Assembly (NCBI GenBank): GCA_028285345.1
Contig: JANQPT010000037.1
Span: 16,733 to 80,732 of the forward strand
Source of the DNA: Planctomycetales bacterium
GTDB lineage: Bacteria > Planctomycetota > Planctomycetia > Planctomycetales > Planctomycetaceae
Reading direction: 5' to 3'
DNA: 64,000 nt
The notes under the pieces were generated by a model. It did no database searches, was not told where the DNA came from, and worked only from the letters and a program-made list of their open reading frames with translations. Positions 35,801-43,883 of the stretch are shown here, one piece after another. Numbering within the stretch: position 1 is the stretch's first letter; each line of letters begins with the position of its first letter. The position numbers and the translations under genes were made by a program.

Positions 35801-37486
35801 GCCGCGCGGCAGTCGGACGACGCCCGCGAGGCGGGTGTCGCCACCGCGGCTCTGGTGGAATTGTACTCCCGACGGCAAGTCTATTCTCGAGCCCAATTGA
35901 TGTTAGATGATTTGTCGCGAAGTTACGCCGCGACCCCGCTCGTCCGTCAAGCGAACGGCCGGGAATTGGCCGCCCAACTTGCAGAGCAATACTTGTTGAG
36001 GAGTGACGAACAGGGCGGTCCAAAAGCCGCCGGCAAGATCAGCAACGTCTCGATCGAAGAGGATCGTTGGCCGCAGTTCGACCTGGAGCGAATCTATTCC
36101 AACTTGTGGCAGCCGCTGAAGGTCCCCGTCGAGTCTGAGTTCGAATTGCGTCCCACCGGAAAACATCGTGCGCGGACGCTGCTGTGGCAGGTGCACCGGC
36201 AAACAGGAGTACCCCTGGCGGCACTCAATATGCCACAAGGGTTCGTCCCTCCGTCGGCGGCGAGCACCCGTCACTCGTTTTGCGGGCATTTCTTCCCGGC
36301 AGGCAGCGAAGAGGGGGGAGTAATGTACGGGGTTTCGCTGCTGAACCCGCCCAAGTTGGAAGGAAAGTCATTTATCAATCCGCCCACCAAGCGGGTGATG
36401 TGGACAACGGTCGCGCCTGAGATGTCTGAGCATGCCGGGCGGATTCTGCCGGGCCCCTCCGGTCCCAACTATTGTACGTTTCAATCCACCAGGCAGCTCT
36501 TAGCCCTCAATCCGGCCAACGGAGAGATACTCTGGCATCGATCCGACATTCAGCCGGGCGGCGGGAAATTCGCCGACCGGGGAGTCGGCCTGTTCGGCGA
36601 TGACAACGTCCTGGTCTTGTTCGGCCACGACCAGCAGTCGTTTACGGTTTACGAAACGGCCACCGGTGTGGAATTGAAGCAAGGGCGGCTGGATGTCGCG
36701 CGGGGCGAACCGCGGCGGCTGATCGGCCGAAATCTGCTGCACGTTTGCCGCGAAAACGGCCAACGCTGGCTACGGTTGTGGGATCCGCTGACCGATGAAT
36801 TCCTCTGTAACGAGCCGTTGATCGAGAATCACCCGGCTGTGCGGCGCGGCAATTCGTCGGTTGTTCCCGTCAAGTTTTCTGACAACTTCGCGATCCTCTC
36901 CGACGATATCAAAGGCATTCGCGTGATTGACGGCCGCACGGGCGAGGTCAAGTTGGATGTGCCTTTGTCGAAACAGGAACTCGCCGGTCTTAAACAACTC
37001 GGCGCGTTCGCCGACGACAAGACGATTTACCTCAACTTACAGCGGCACATCCAAGGCGGCTGGAGGGTCAATAGTTTTGCCGGCGAGTCCTATTTGCCTT
37101 ATGTCCGCGTCAATGGCGAGCTGCGGGCTTATGACCGAGACACCGGACGACAACGGTGGACGGCACGGATTCCTCAGTGCGTGATTCCCCGTATTGGGGG
37201 ATTGCAGGAGCCGGTATTGATCACGCTCAGCCGCACGAGTTGGCGCGGCCGATATTTTCTCCAAGTCGGCGCCTATGACGCGCGGACGGGGCAGCAATTG
37301 GGAAAGCGGCGAGACCTGCTCGATCAACGGATCGTCCAAGCTTCCTATGATCCAGCTCAGCGCACGCTGACATTGCGCAGTCTCAAGAGCCGCATCACGC
37401 TCAAGTTTCATAACCGTCCGCTACTCGACGGAAGTGGTGAACTCCGTCTCGCTGAAGCGCCCCGGCCGGACAGCCGCCGGCGCTAG
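32879..37486 (+). CDS. large exported PQQ-like beta-propeller protein
   Basis: 1535 residues from the ATG at 32879, which has GAAAGGGGAAG in front. A signal peptide (LIRLAAIGLAAGGALFSVVA ending near PANA) sends it out of the cytoplasm. An N-terminal helical part (about 30-270) is followed by PQQ/WD40-like blades (for example GICAVDAKTGDRRWRYDC, LDPETGGVIWSQGIAL, VVAVDETTGDLLWGHYYG), a TPR-like helical middle (about 760-1080) and a second group of blades (LALNPANGEILWHRSDI, RAYDRDTGRQRWTARIP). No quinoprotein dehydrogenase catalytic set is visible, so it is probably a scaffold, similar in fold to BamB, rather than an enzyme. Long proteins like this are common in planctomycetes. Confidence 0.9.
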   Translation: MHRLSVKLIRLAAIGLAAGGALFSVVAVTARPANADDQAIRRKIARLSRVPEPSGELISAREIDQQREALQQFAYRDRELVVWLSEAEDLINDDQAEAALQRLQRILEHSQDGFLYRAPTSEAVGARAEAIRWFEQLDSDVIETYEALYGGAADKQLRDALRSGDLVQFQRISRSSFHTSAGFKATHWLASWWMDHGQYGSAARCWDRLFDSRVHRQRVQRVHRLKAAMAYRLNRQHAKADSILAQVNHGGVLPAAFSGSSPRAVTRAAFYRPSPQKTDQWKSMLGDPSRVSARPGSFPYLRPRWTHELLTPQSDATPERELRNQMARWNSDQLKEGRPVAVAQYPVAVRGQVVFRDPHGICAVDAKTGDRRWRYDCQTSLIKLINQPTRRSRQKTKLVDWIWSGNANWGMLASDGHRVFAVDELELTWNPIQVIQGKVRADPSRERRKSNRLIALDLKSSGAVAKPLWSVGGRRDSRKAPSTLAGHFFLGPPLPVHGRLYTVTEHNHRIYLHALDPETGGVIWSQGIALVDLPIHSDRKRYPLSCTPSYSNGIVVCPTQLGVVVAVDETTGDLLWGHYYGDLLPEKQFGRMPHRHQEVYGHAGFPDVPLIAAGCVVTMPRQSKYIHCLGLADGSRQWRAPRDDAEYVATISNQTVLVIGRHTCRGLSLSDGSELWSARFGMCAGRGVQVEQDYVLPLANGSVANFDIDTGRRLGFTRTHTDTRMGNLILQDGYIYSLAYDTLAALPQAGLVRDELQSKINRQNATSDEILQAGELELVLGRPEPAKALMKQALHHRLSDQSTDDAESLLREALYLQLESEPLDERDESGLLSELAEISRTPDQQARYLVLQAEFELRRADYASAVRAALELADLPIRRPIPLTSQKRFAVTQASWIPHFLSRVLHQADPESAGQIRRIVDDRRDRILAQGNEDDLKRFVATFATFPQANLARLALADNYMTQGRFQPAEFLLMAARQSDDAREAGVATAALVELYSRRQVYSRAQLMLDDLSRSYAATPLVRQANGRELAAQLAEQYLLRSDEQGGPKAAGKISNVSIEEDRWPQFDLERIYSNLWQPLKVPVESEFELRPTGKHRARTLLWQVHRQTGVPLAALNMPQGFVPPSAASTRHSFCGHFFPAGSEEGGVMYGVSLLNPPKLEGKSFINPPTKRVMWTTVAPEMSEHAGRILPGPSGPNYCTFQSTRQLLALNPANGEILWHRSDIQPGGGKFADRGVGLFGDDNVLVLFGHDQQSFTVYETATGVELKQGRLDVARGEPRRLIGRNLLHVCRENGQRWLRLWDPLTDEFLCNEPLIENHPAVRRGNSSVVPVKFSDNFAILSDDIKGIRVIDGRTGEVKLDVPLSKQELAGLKQLGAFADDKTIYLNLQRHIQGGWRVNSFAGESYLPYVRVNGELRAYDRDTGRQRWTARIPQCVIPRIGGLQEPVLITLSRTSWRGRYFLQVGAYDARTGQQLGKRRDLLDQRIVQASYDPAQRTLTLRSLKSRITLKFHNRPLLDGSGELRLAEAPRPDSRRR

Positions 37487-37659
37487 CCGGATTTCGATCA
37501 GGCACGGCACTGTTTGCCGGGACCAGTCACCGCCGAGCGGCACGCGCCGTCAATTCAAAAATCGGCGCCGATTACCTATGCTACAAAACTTCCGTGGGCA
37601 CGGTGGTCCGCAGCCGATGCTCAGTATTGAATGGACTTCAATCACTCCGGTCGTAGCCG

Positions 37660-38508
37660 ATGTCCCGAATCTTTAAGCGTTTGCCGATGCTGGCCCGAGT
37701 CTCGGTCTACGCACTGCTGGTTGGTTTGTACAGCCTGTTGGCGGTGGTCAAAGAACACACCCAATATGAAAAGCAATTTGATCAACCGGCCGAAATCCAT
37801 GAGATCTTCGGCGTAATCCTCAGTCTGCTGTTGGTGTTTCGGACCAATCGCTGCTACGAACGCTGGTGGGAAGCCCGCACGCTGTGGGGGGCGCTGGTCA
37901 ATTCCTGCCGCAATCAGGCGGTCAAAATCACATCATTGGTCCGCCCGCCCGCCAGCGACCTCCGGCAATGCGAATCGATCATCATCGGCTTTCCCTATGC
38001 GCTGATGCACCACCTGCGTGAGGGCTGCCAACTGAATCAGGTTCCCGGTTTTGAGTCCGCTGCTCAAACACCGCGGCACGTTCCGGCGTATTTGGTATCA
38101 CAGCTGTACGATTATTTTTACAAATGGTTAAAGTCCGGGCTGATCACTGACGAAGAATTGCGGATCCAGGACCGCGAAGCGAGCAACCTGTTGGAAATCT
38201 GCGGCGGTTGTGAGCGGATTCGAAATCAGTTGATATCACCGTCGTATCGTCTGTTCATTCGCATTCTGATCGCGATGCATCTGATCTCCGCGCCGTGGGG
38301 ACTGGTCGAGCTGTTTGGAGATTGGACGGTGGCGATCATGATCGTCGACGCGTTCTTTATGATTGGGATTGAAGCGATCGCGCATTCGGTTGAGGAGCCG
38401 TTCGGCCGCGAGGATGACGATTTGGACTTGCAAACCATCAGTGACAATATCCAGGGCTCGGTCCGCGAAATCTTCACACGGGCTATCAAGACGGTGTCCC
38501 CGTCATAA
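37660..38508 (+). CDS. bestrophin family ion channel (UPF0187)
   Basis: 282 residues. The family pattern is clear: an N-terminal membrane helix (LARVSVYALLVGLYSLLAVV), the segment EIFGVILSLLLVFRTNRCYERWWEARTLWG (read in parts; the F-R-x-N-x-x-Y-x-R-W-W-E-A-R signature), and a C-terminal pair of helices around PWGLVELFGDWTVAIMIVDAFFMIGIE (in parts) ending with AHSVEEPFGREDDDLDL. Bacterial bestrophins form pentameric channels for cations or anions. The ion is not evident. The gene stands alone; its ATG has no strong ribosome site. Confidence 0.92.
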   Translation: MSRIFKRLPMLARVSVYALLVGLYSLLAVVKEHTQYEKQFDQPAEIHEIFGVILSLLLVFRTNRCYERWWEARTLWGALVNSCRNQAVKITSLVRPPASDLRQCESIIIGFPYALMHHLREGCQLNQVPGFESAAQTPRHVPAYLVSQLYDYFYKWLKSGLITDEELRIQDREASNLLEICGGCERIRNQLISPSYRLFIRILIAMHLISAPWGLVELFGDWTVAIMIVDAFFMIGIEAIAHSVEEPFGREDDDLDLQTISDNIQGSVREIFTRAIKTVSPS

Positions 38509-38614
38509 GGTGTGGCTGCGATTTCGACCTGGGTTTATTGTGCCTGACTGCCTCTGTTATAATTCCTCCTGGGCGCCGATAACGGCTGCGGTCGATTCGT
38601 AAGGTGTGGCGAGG

Positions 38615-41113
38615 ATGGAAACAGAAGATCCGAAACAACCGCTCGAAGAAGAGTCGGCCGAGCCAGCCGGGACGTCAGCGGACCGCCCTCCCGAGAGGAC
38701 CGATACACCTCCGGCCACCAAGCGGTCAGACTACCAGTCAACAGTGCACTCCTCCCCTGCCGGCAACGACCACAGCTCACGCTCTCTCAGCCCGGCCGAC
38801 GTGACCAACAGCTCGCCGGAACACGCATCGCGACTAGGTACGTACGTTGGTAAATATAAGATCGAACGGTTGCTGGGTGCAGGCGGAATGGGAGTCGTCT
38901 ATGCCGCCCGTGACTCGATCATCGGCCGGGAAGTGGCGATTAAGTTCCTCTCGCCGGAAGCAGCGTCCAATGAAACGTCGCTCAAACGCTTCGTCCAAGA
39001 GGCGCGTGCCGTTGGACAGTTACAGCATCCCAACGTCGTCGCCCTCTACGACGTCGATCAGACCGAGGGGACTTGGTACCTCGTCATGGAGATGGTTGAC
39101 GGGGGTACCGCCTCGGACTTGATCGAACGCGAAGGGGCCATCCCCTGGCAAAAGTCGACGCGGATTATCGCCGACGTCTGCCGCGGTTTGATGGTTGCTC
39201 ACGAAAAGGAGCTCATCCATCGCGACATTAAACCCGACAACATCATGCTGTCGGCCGATGGGACCGCCAAGCTCTCCGATTTCGGATTGGCCAAGATTCA
39301 GAATTACGACGCGCCGACCCTGACTCGGCAGAACTCGGTTTTGGGCACGCCCCACTACATGAGCCCCGAACAGTGCCGCAGCGCCGATGTCGATGCGCGA
39401 AGCGACATCTACTCGTTGGGGGCGACGTTCTTCGATCTGCTCACGGGATCTCCACCCTTTGCCAGGTCGACCGACGTGATGCAAATCATGTACGCCCAGT
39501 GCCATGAGCCGACGCCTGATCCGGCCGAACTCGCAGTCGACCTGCCGCCACTGTGCCGCGGAATCATCGAACAGGCAATGGCGAAAGAGCCGGAGAACCG
39601 GTATCAAACCGCGGCTGAAATGTTCGACGATTTGGAGGCGCTGCTCGAAGGGACGACCGACGGTGGGAGCCTGTCGGGCAGCCGGACCGGCCGCTCCCGC
39701 GCCTCCAGGCGATCCGACTCGCGACTCGCCGCAAGAGGAGAGTCGCCGACGCGCCGTTGGCGAAACTACTACTTGTGGGGCACTGTAGCGGTTCTAACCC
39801 TCCTCATCGCGCTTGCGCCATTTTATCTCAACCGGCACCCCGAACGGGACGGGGGTTCAAACGGCGGCACGGCGACGCCCCCGTCGTCATCCGCAGAGGA
39901 GACTCCGCCATCCGCCGCAGTGCCTGCGCCTGCACCGAAAGGTCCGCCGATCAAGATCGGGATACTGCATTCACTCTCGGGAACAATGGCGGTCAGCGAG
40001 AACGGCGTCGTTGATGCCGCTCTGCTGGCGGTCGAGGAACTCAATGCACGCGGCGGTGTTATCGGACGGCCTGTGGAAGCCGTTGTTGCGGACGGACGTT
40101 CGCAAGACGACCATTTCGCGCAAGAGGCACGGCGGCTGATCGAGCAGGAACAGGTTGTGACCTTGTTCGGTTGCTGGACTTCTTCCAGCCGGAAACGCGT
40201 CAAGTCGGTCGTGGAACAACTCGATCACCTGTTGATCTATCCGGTGCAGTCGGAGGGATTGGAGCAATCGCCGAATATCGTCTACACCGGCGCGTCGCCG
40301 AATCAGCAGATCATTCCGGCGATCAATTGGGCCTACGCTTTCCAGAAGAAACGGCGATTCTATCTCGTCGGGTCTGACTATGTCTTTCCGCGCGCCGCCG
40401 GCGCCATCATTAAGGATGAGCTGCGCGAAATGGGTCTCGAACCGGTTGGTGAATCGTATGTGCCACTGGGGCACACGGAATTCAAGGAGGTTGTCGCGGA
40501 GATCGTCAAAACCAAGCCCGACATGATCCTAAATACGATCAACGGGCAAAGCAACCTGTCCTTCTTTCACGAATTGCGCGCCGCAGGAATTCAATCCTCC
40601 GACGTCCCAACAATTTCGTTCAGCATTGCGGAGCCGGAATTGCGGAATCTGGACACTGCGAAAATGGCAGGCGACTATGCGGCGTGGAGCTATTTCCAAG
40701 CGCTCGACACGGCAGAAAACAAAGACTTTGTCCGCCGTTTCCAAAAAAGGTACAACGCGACCCGGTCGATTTCCGATCCGATGGAGGCGGGATATTACAG
40801 CGTCCTGTTGTGGGCACAAGCGGTCGAGCAGGCCGGCGCGCTGGATGTCGCCAAGATCCGCGCCGCTCTGCGGGGCCAAAGCACCATCGCCCCTGAAGGA
40901 GAAGTCCGTATCGATCCCGAGACGGGACACACTTGGAAGGTGGTTCGCATCGGGCAAGTCGAACCGGACGGAAACTTCTCGATCATTTGGAGTTCCGCCA
41001 AACCGCACGAGCCGGAGCCGTTCCCGGACACCCGTACACCGGAACAGTGGAAGCAGTTTCTTCAGGACCTCTACGACGGTTGGCAGGGCAACTGGGCCGC
41101 TCCTGCACGATAA
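38615..41113 (+). CDS. receptor Ser/Thr kinase fused to UrtA/AmiC-like substrate-binding domain
   Basis: 832 residues from ATG 38615 (GTG 38606 is also in frame). Residues 1-75 are a polar, disordered head. The kinase domain (about 80-345) has GAGGMGVVY, K110 in VAIK, HRDIKPDN (202-209), DFG (222-224) and a SPEQ activation-segment end, so all catalytic residues are present. After a basic linker comes one membrane helix (386-405, LWGTVAVLTLLIALAPFYL) and a Pro/Ala spacer. Residues about 446-800 are a type 1 periplasmic binding fold close to urea/short-chain amide receptors: IKIGILHSLSGTMAVSE, LFGCWTSSSRK, YPVQSEGLEQSPNI, TINGQSNLSFF, DPMEAGYYSVLLWAQAVE. The expected topology puts the binding domain outside and the kinase inside. 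No ABC transporter genes are nearby. Confidence 0.92.
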   Translation: METEDPKQPLEEESAEPAGTSADRPPERTDTPPATKRSDYQSTVHSSPAGNDHSSRSLSPADVTNSSPEHASRLGTYVGKYKIERLLGAGGMGVVYAARDSIIGREVAIKFLSPEAASNETSLKRFVQEARAVGQLQHPNVVALYDVDQTEGTWYLVMEMVDGGTASDLIEREGAIPWQKSTRIIADVCRGLMVAHEKELIHRDIKPDNIMLSADGTAKLSDFGLAKIQNYDAPTLTRQNSVLGTPHYMSPEQCRSADVDARSDIYSLGATFFDLLTGSPPFARSTDVMQIMYAQCHEPTPDPAELAVDLPPLCRGIIEQAMAKEPENRYQTAAEMFDDLEALLEGTTDGGSLSGSRTGRSRASRRSDSRLAARGESPTRRWRNYYLWGTVAVLTLLIALAPFYLNRHPERDGGSNGGTATPPSSSAEETPPSAAVPAPAPKGPPIKIGILHSLSGTMAVSENGVVDAALLAVEELNARGGVIGRPVEAVVADGRSQDDHFAQEARRLIEQEQVVTLFGCWTSSSRKRVKSVVEQLDHLLIYPVQSEGLEQSPNIVYTGASPNQQIIPAINWAYAFQKKRRFYLVGSDYVFPRAAGAIIKDELREMGLEPVGESYVPLGHTEFKEVVAEIVKTKPDMILNTINGQSNLSFFHELRAAGIQSSDVPTISFSIAEPELRNLDTAKMAGDYAAWSYFQALDTAENKDFVRRFQKRYNATRSISDPMEAGYYSVLLWAQAVEQAGALDVAKIRAALRGQSTIAPEGEVRIDPETGHTWKVVRIGQVEPDGNFSIIWSSAKPHEPEPFPDTRTPEQWKQFLQDLYDGWQGNWAAPAR

Positions 41114-41307
41114 CCTCATCTCCACCTCACGTGTGTCGCGGACACGCCCGCTCTATTCGTCTCGATGGCTGCCGAAAATTTTCTCGTGCGTCGTTTCGCC
41201 GCTACATCTTGGTTGCTATTTTGCAATGCAGCAGGTTTGCAATCGGTGTAAACGGGTGACGTAGATCGGTCCGGACTTCGCGCACTTCACACAGGACGGC
41301 ATTGTCG

Positions 41308-41700
41308 ATGTCGAAAAAGGGCAAACAAAAAAAGCCGCGGCGAAACGACGCGGGCGATGACTCGGAACGGCGGCAGCGGGAAGCCGCCGGCTGGGCGAAG
41401 GAGGAACTCCTTTCACCGCCCAATCCCGCCGAGGGGATGTTGACCCCCGAAGAGTGGATTTCTATTGGGATCGCACTCGACCTCTCCACCCGCGAACTGT
41501 GCGTCGCGATTTTGATTTTCGAGGGACAAACCCGCGCGAACATCGCCCGTCAACTGCACAAGAAAGACGGCAAAGCGGTCAGCCCCGGCACCGTTCGCGT
41601 CTATATCGATCGCCTGTTTCAAAAACTGCGCGTCAATGACCGCGTGGGGTTCGTCTTGCGAATCATGCGCGTGCATTTGACGCTGAAGGCCAGCTACTAG
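41308..41700 (+). CDS. small LuxR-type helix-turn-helix protein
   Basis: 130 residues from the ATG at 41308. The first 45 residues are basic then acidic (KKGKQKKPRRNDAGDDSERR) and disordered; the rest is a GerE/LuxR DNA-binding domain: LDLSTRELCVAILIFEGQTR, ANIARQLHKK, VSPGTVRVYIDRLFQKLRVN. An insertion (KDGKAV) lies between the two helices of the HTH. There is no receiver or ligand domain, so it may be controlled by level or by a partner such as the kinase upstream (195 bases away). The target is unknown. Confidence 0.85.
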   Translation: MSKKGKQKKPRRNDAGDDSERRQREAAGWAKEELLSPPNPAEGMLTPEEWISIGIALDLSTRELCVAILIFEGQTRANIARQLHKKDGKAVSPGTVRVYIDRLFQKLRVNDRVGFVLRIMRVHLTLKASY

Positions 41701-41811
41701 ATTTTCTCCTCTCAAATATCTGGCCGATCGGACTTCCTGTCTGCTGATTGAGCGGTTATAAGTCAGCAGATGTTGAGCGGCTCTTCACGACAGGTGGAGG
41801 TCGCTCCGCAC

Positions 41812-41898
41812 GGAGAGATGCCGGAGTGGTCGAACGGACTGGTCTTGAAAACCAGCGTGTCCGAGAGGGCACCGGGGGTTCGAATCCCCCTCTCTCCG
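41812..41898 (+). tRNA. tRNA-Ser (anticodon TGA)
   Basis: 87 bases. Acceptor arm GGAGAGA / TCTCTCC, D arm starting GCCGGAGTGGTCGAACGGAC, anticodon stem CTGGT / ACCAG with anticodon TGA at 41846-41848, a long class II variable arm (CGTGTCCGAGAGGGCACC), and a T arm GGGGGTTCGAATCCCCC. CCA is not encoded. Confidence 0.97.
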
Positions 41899-42047
41899 CT
41901 GTTAAGTCTGATTTCAAATCCTTCTGACGCGTCTCGCTGACTGGTTGGTGGTCAACATCTCGAACAGGCGCGACCGGGTTATGAAATTGGTGCACGCTGC
42001 TGACGCTCTCCCACGGCTCAGTCGCCGGTTGCTCGAACCGCTGTGTC

Positions 42048-43604
42048 ATGTCGGGTATGATATCGGTCTCTCAACTGCTGGGCCGCATCGATTTCCCGCG
42101 CAAGGAAACCGCAACATTGACCAGACGGCGCGCTCTCAACCCGTATACCGAATGGCTGGGCATTCCCAGGCACGAACAGCCGCCGCACTACTATCGTCTG
42201 CTGGGAATTGCGCTCTTTGAGGCCGATCGCGAACTGCTCGTCGCCGCTGTTCGGCGCCGGAAATCGCAACTGAAGAAGTTTTCCGACGGGCCGCACGCAG
42301 AAATGGCACGCAGGTTACTGCAAGAAGTCCAGACGGCCGGGAAATGCCTGCTCGACTCGGCACGTCGCGCCGCATACGACGATCGACTGCTACACGACAT
42401 GTCGGCACAAGCGACGAATGCTGGAGAGGTATACGAAGATTCCGGCGATCCGGTGTCGGTCAACTTGCTGCCGCCCCGGCGCCGGCAAAGCAGTCGTCGC
42501 GGCCGCGGGAATGCTCAATCGATCATCGACGTCGTACGCGCCAATGTTCAACTGATTTCGATTGTCGCGGCGATTTGCGTCATTGCCCTCTTGCTGTTCA
42601 TCTTTCTTCCCGGGCGTACTGAACATGCTTCGCCGTCAATTGCAACGGCCGGCCAGAACCCATTTGACCGGGACCCTGTGATACCGCTGCGCCAACGGGA
42701 TGTCGACTCGACTTCGCCGTCACGCGAAGAAACACAACTCCAAACCGAGGAGCTCGCCGCAGCTAGTTCCGATCACAATACGACGGCAATCGGAGACGAC
42801 GTCGTTTCGGACGTACAACACTCTGACGGGAAGACGGGTGACGGCGACCGTGTGGACGTCGCCGCGCGAGACGTCGCGCCGGCAGACGAAGCGCAGCAAC
42901 TGCCGGTCTACACGGAGGAGCAAGTCAAACAGGAAATCGAAATGCTCGGCGGCACAATCGTTCGCCAACCCGACCGGGAGACTGAGCGTCTCTACAGCGC
43001 CGTCGATTTAGGCGGCACGGAGGCGACTGACGAGATCATGCCGTATTTGGTGAACATCAATGATCTGCAGGATTTGAATTTGAAGCGGACAAAAATCTCC
43101 GATGAGGGCCTGTCCTATTTGAGTCACGCTGAGAATCTGCAGGCGCTGCACCTGGGCGAAACGAACGTCGGGGATGCCGGATTGGCTCACCTTGCCAAGT
43201 TGCGTCAAATGAAAGTGCTGCGGCTCGAGCAGACGAATGTGACCGACGACGGGCTGGTCCATCTGTCACAGATGACTGCACTCGACCGGCTCGATCTGGG
43301 ATCGACGCCGATAACAGATTCCGGTATGGAAACGCTGCAACACTTTGCCCAGTTGCGAACACTTGCGTTGGATCGCACTCAAGTTGGTGACGCCGGATTG
43401 CGGTACGTCGTTCGTTGTTCTCGGCTCGAGCAGCTGTTCCTGTCCGGGAGCAACGTAACACGCGACGGCCTGACGCAGTTGCAGGGGATGCGCAAATTGC
43501 GGCGGCTCTCCGTCGGAGGCCCCAAGATTACACAATCCGACGTCGAGCAGCTAAGACGCACGCTCCGGCCGGAGTGCCGGATCGTGGTCACTAAGCGAAA
43601 ATGA
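42048..43604 (+). CDS. LRR protein with J-domain-like head and membrane helix (LRR paralogue 3)
   Basis: 518 residues. Residues about 30-125 are a planctomycete-type J-like module (NPYTEWLGIPRHEQPPHYYRLLGI, in parts, and ending RRAAYDDRLL), a head often found on planctomycete membrane proteins. One membrane helix lies at about 164-186 (LISIVAAICVIALLLFIFLP). An acidic spacer is followed by about eight LRRs from residue 310 (ISDEGLSYLSHAENLQALHL, VGDAGLAHLAKLRQMKVLRL, VTDDGLVHLSQMTALDRLDL). So the J-like part is likely cytoplasmic and the LRRs outside. The ribosome site at 42048 is weak; ATG 42057 is in frame. Molecular function unknown. Confidence 0.85.
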   Translation: MSGMISVSQLLGRIDFPRKETATLTRRRALNPYTEWLGIPRHEQPPHYYRLLGIALFEADRELLVAAVRRRKSQLKKFSDGPHAEMARRLLQEVQTAGKCLLDSARRAAYDDRLLHDMSAQATNAGEVYEDSGDPVSVNLLPPRRRQSSRRGRGNAQSIIDVVRANVQLISIVAAICVIALLLFIFLPGRTEHASPSIATAGQNPFDRDPVIPLRQRDVDSTSPSREETQLQTEELAAASSDHNTTAIGDDVVSDVQHSDGKTGDGDRVDVAARDVAPADEAQQLPVYTEEQVKQEIEMLGGTIVRQPDRETERLYSAVDLGGTEATDEIMPYLVNINDLQDLNLKRTKISDEGLSYLSHAENLQALHLGETNVGDAGLAHLAKLRQMKVLRLEQTNVTDDGLVHLSQMTALDRLDLGSTPITDSGMETLQHFAQLRTLALDRTQVGDAGLRYVVRCSRLEQLFLSGSNVTRDGLTQLQGMRKLRRLSVGGPKITQSDVEQLRRTLRPECRIVVTKRK

Positions 43605-43883
43605 CAGAGGCGGCAGCGCTAAGCCCGCCGAAATCGCAGACCGCAGCCTGGTCGACTCCGTGGAGCACAAGTGGATTCGGCGGAGCAACTCGCTATGATT
43701 GCAAAGGGCTCGCAAACGGGCCTCCGCCGCGGGACGCCGATTCTGGTCAACATCGACGTGAGTTGCCTTGTTCAACGTCACTAGGAATTTCAGCTATTGA
43801 CCTGCGAACCGCCGTTATGTCACAGTCGGTGAGTGTGTTCGAGGAAATCTTGTTGGTTCAGCTTTGATAGGGAGCCTGTGGAA

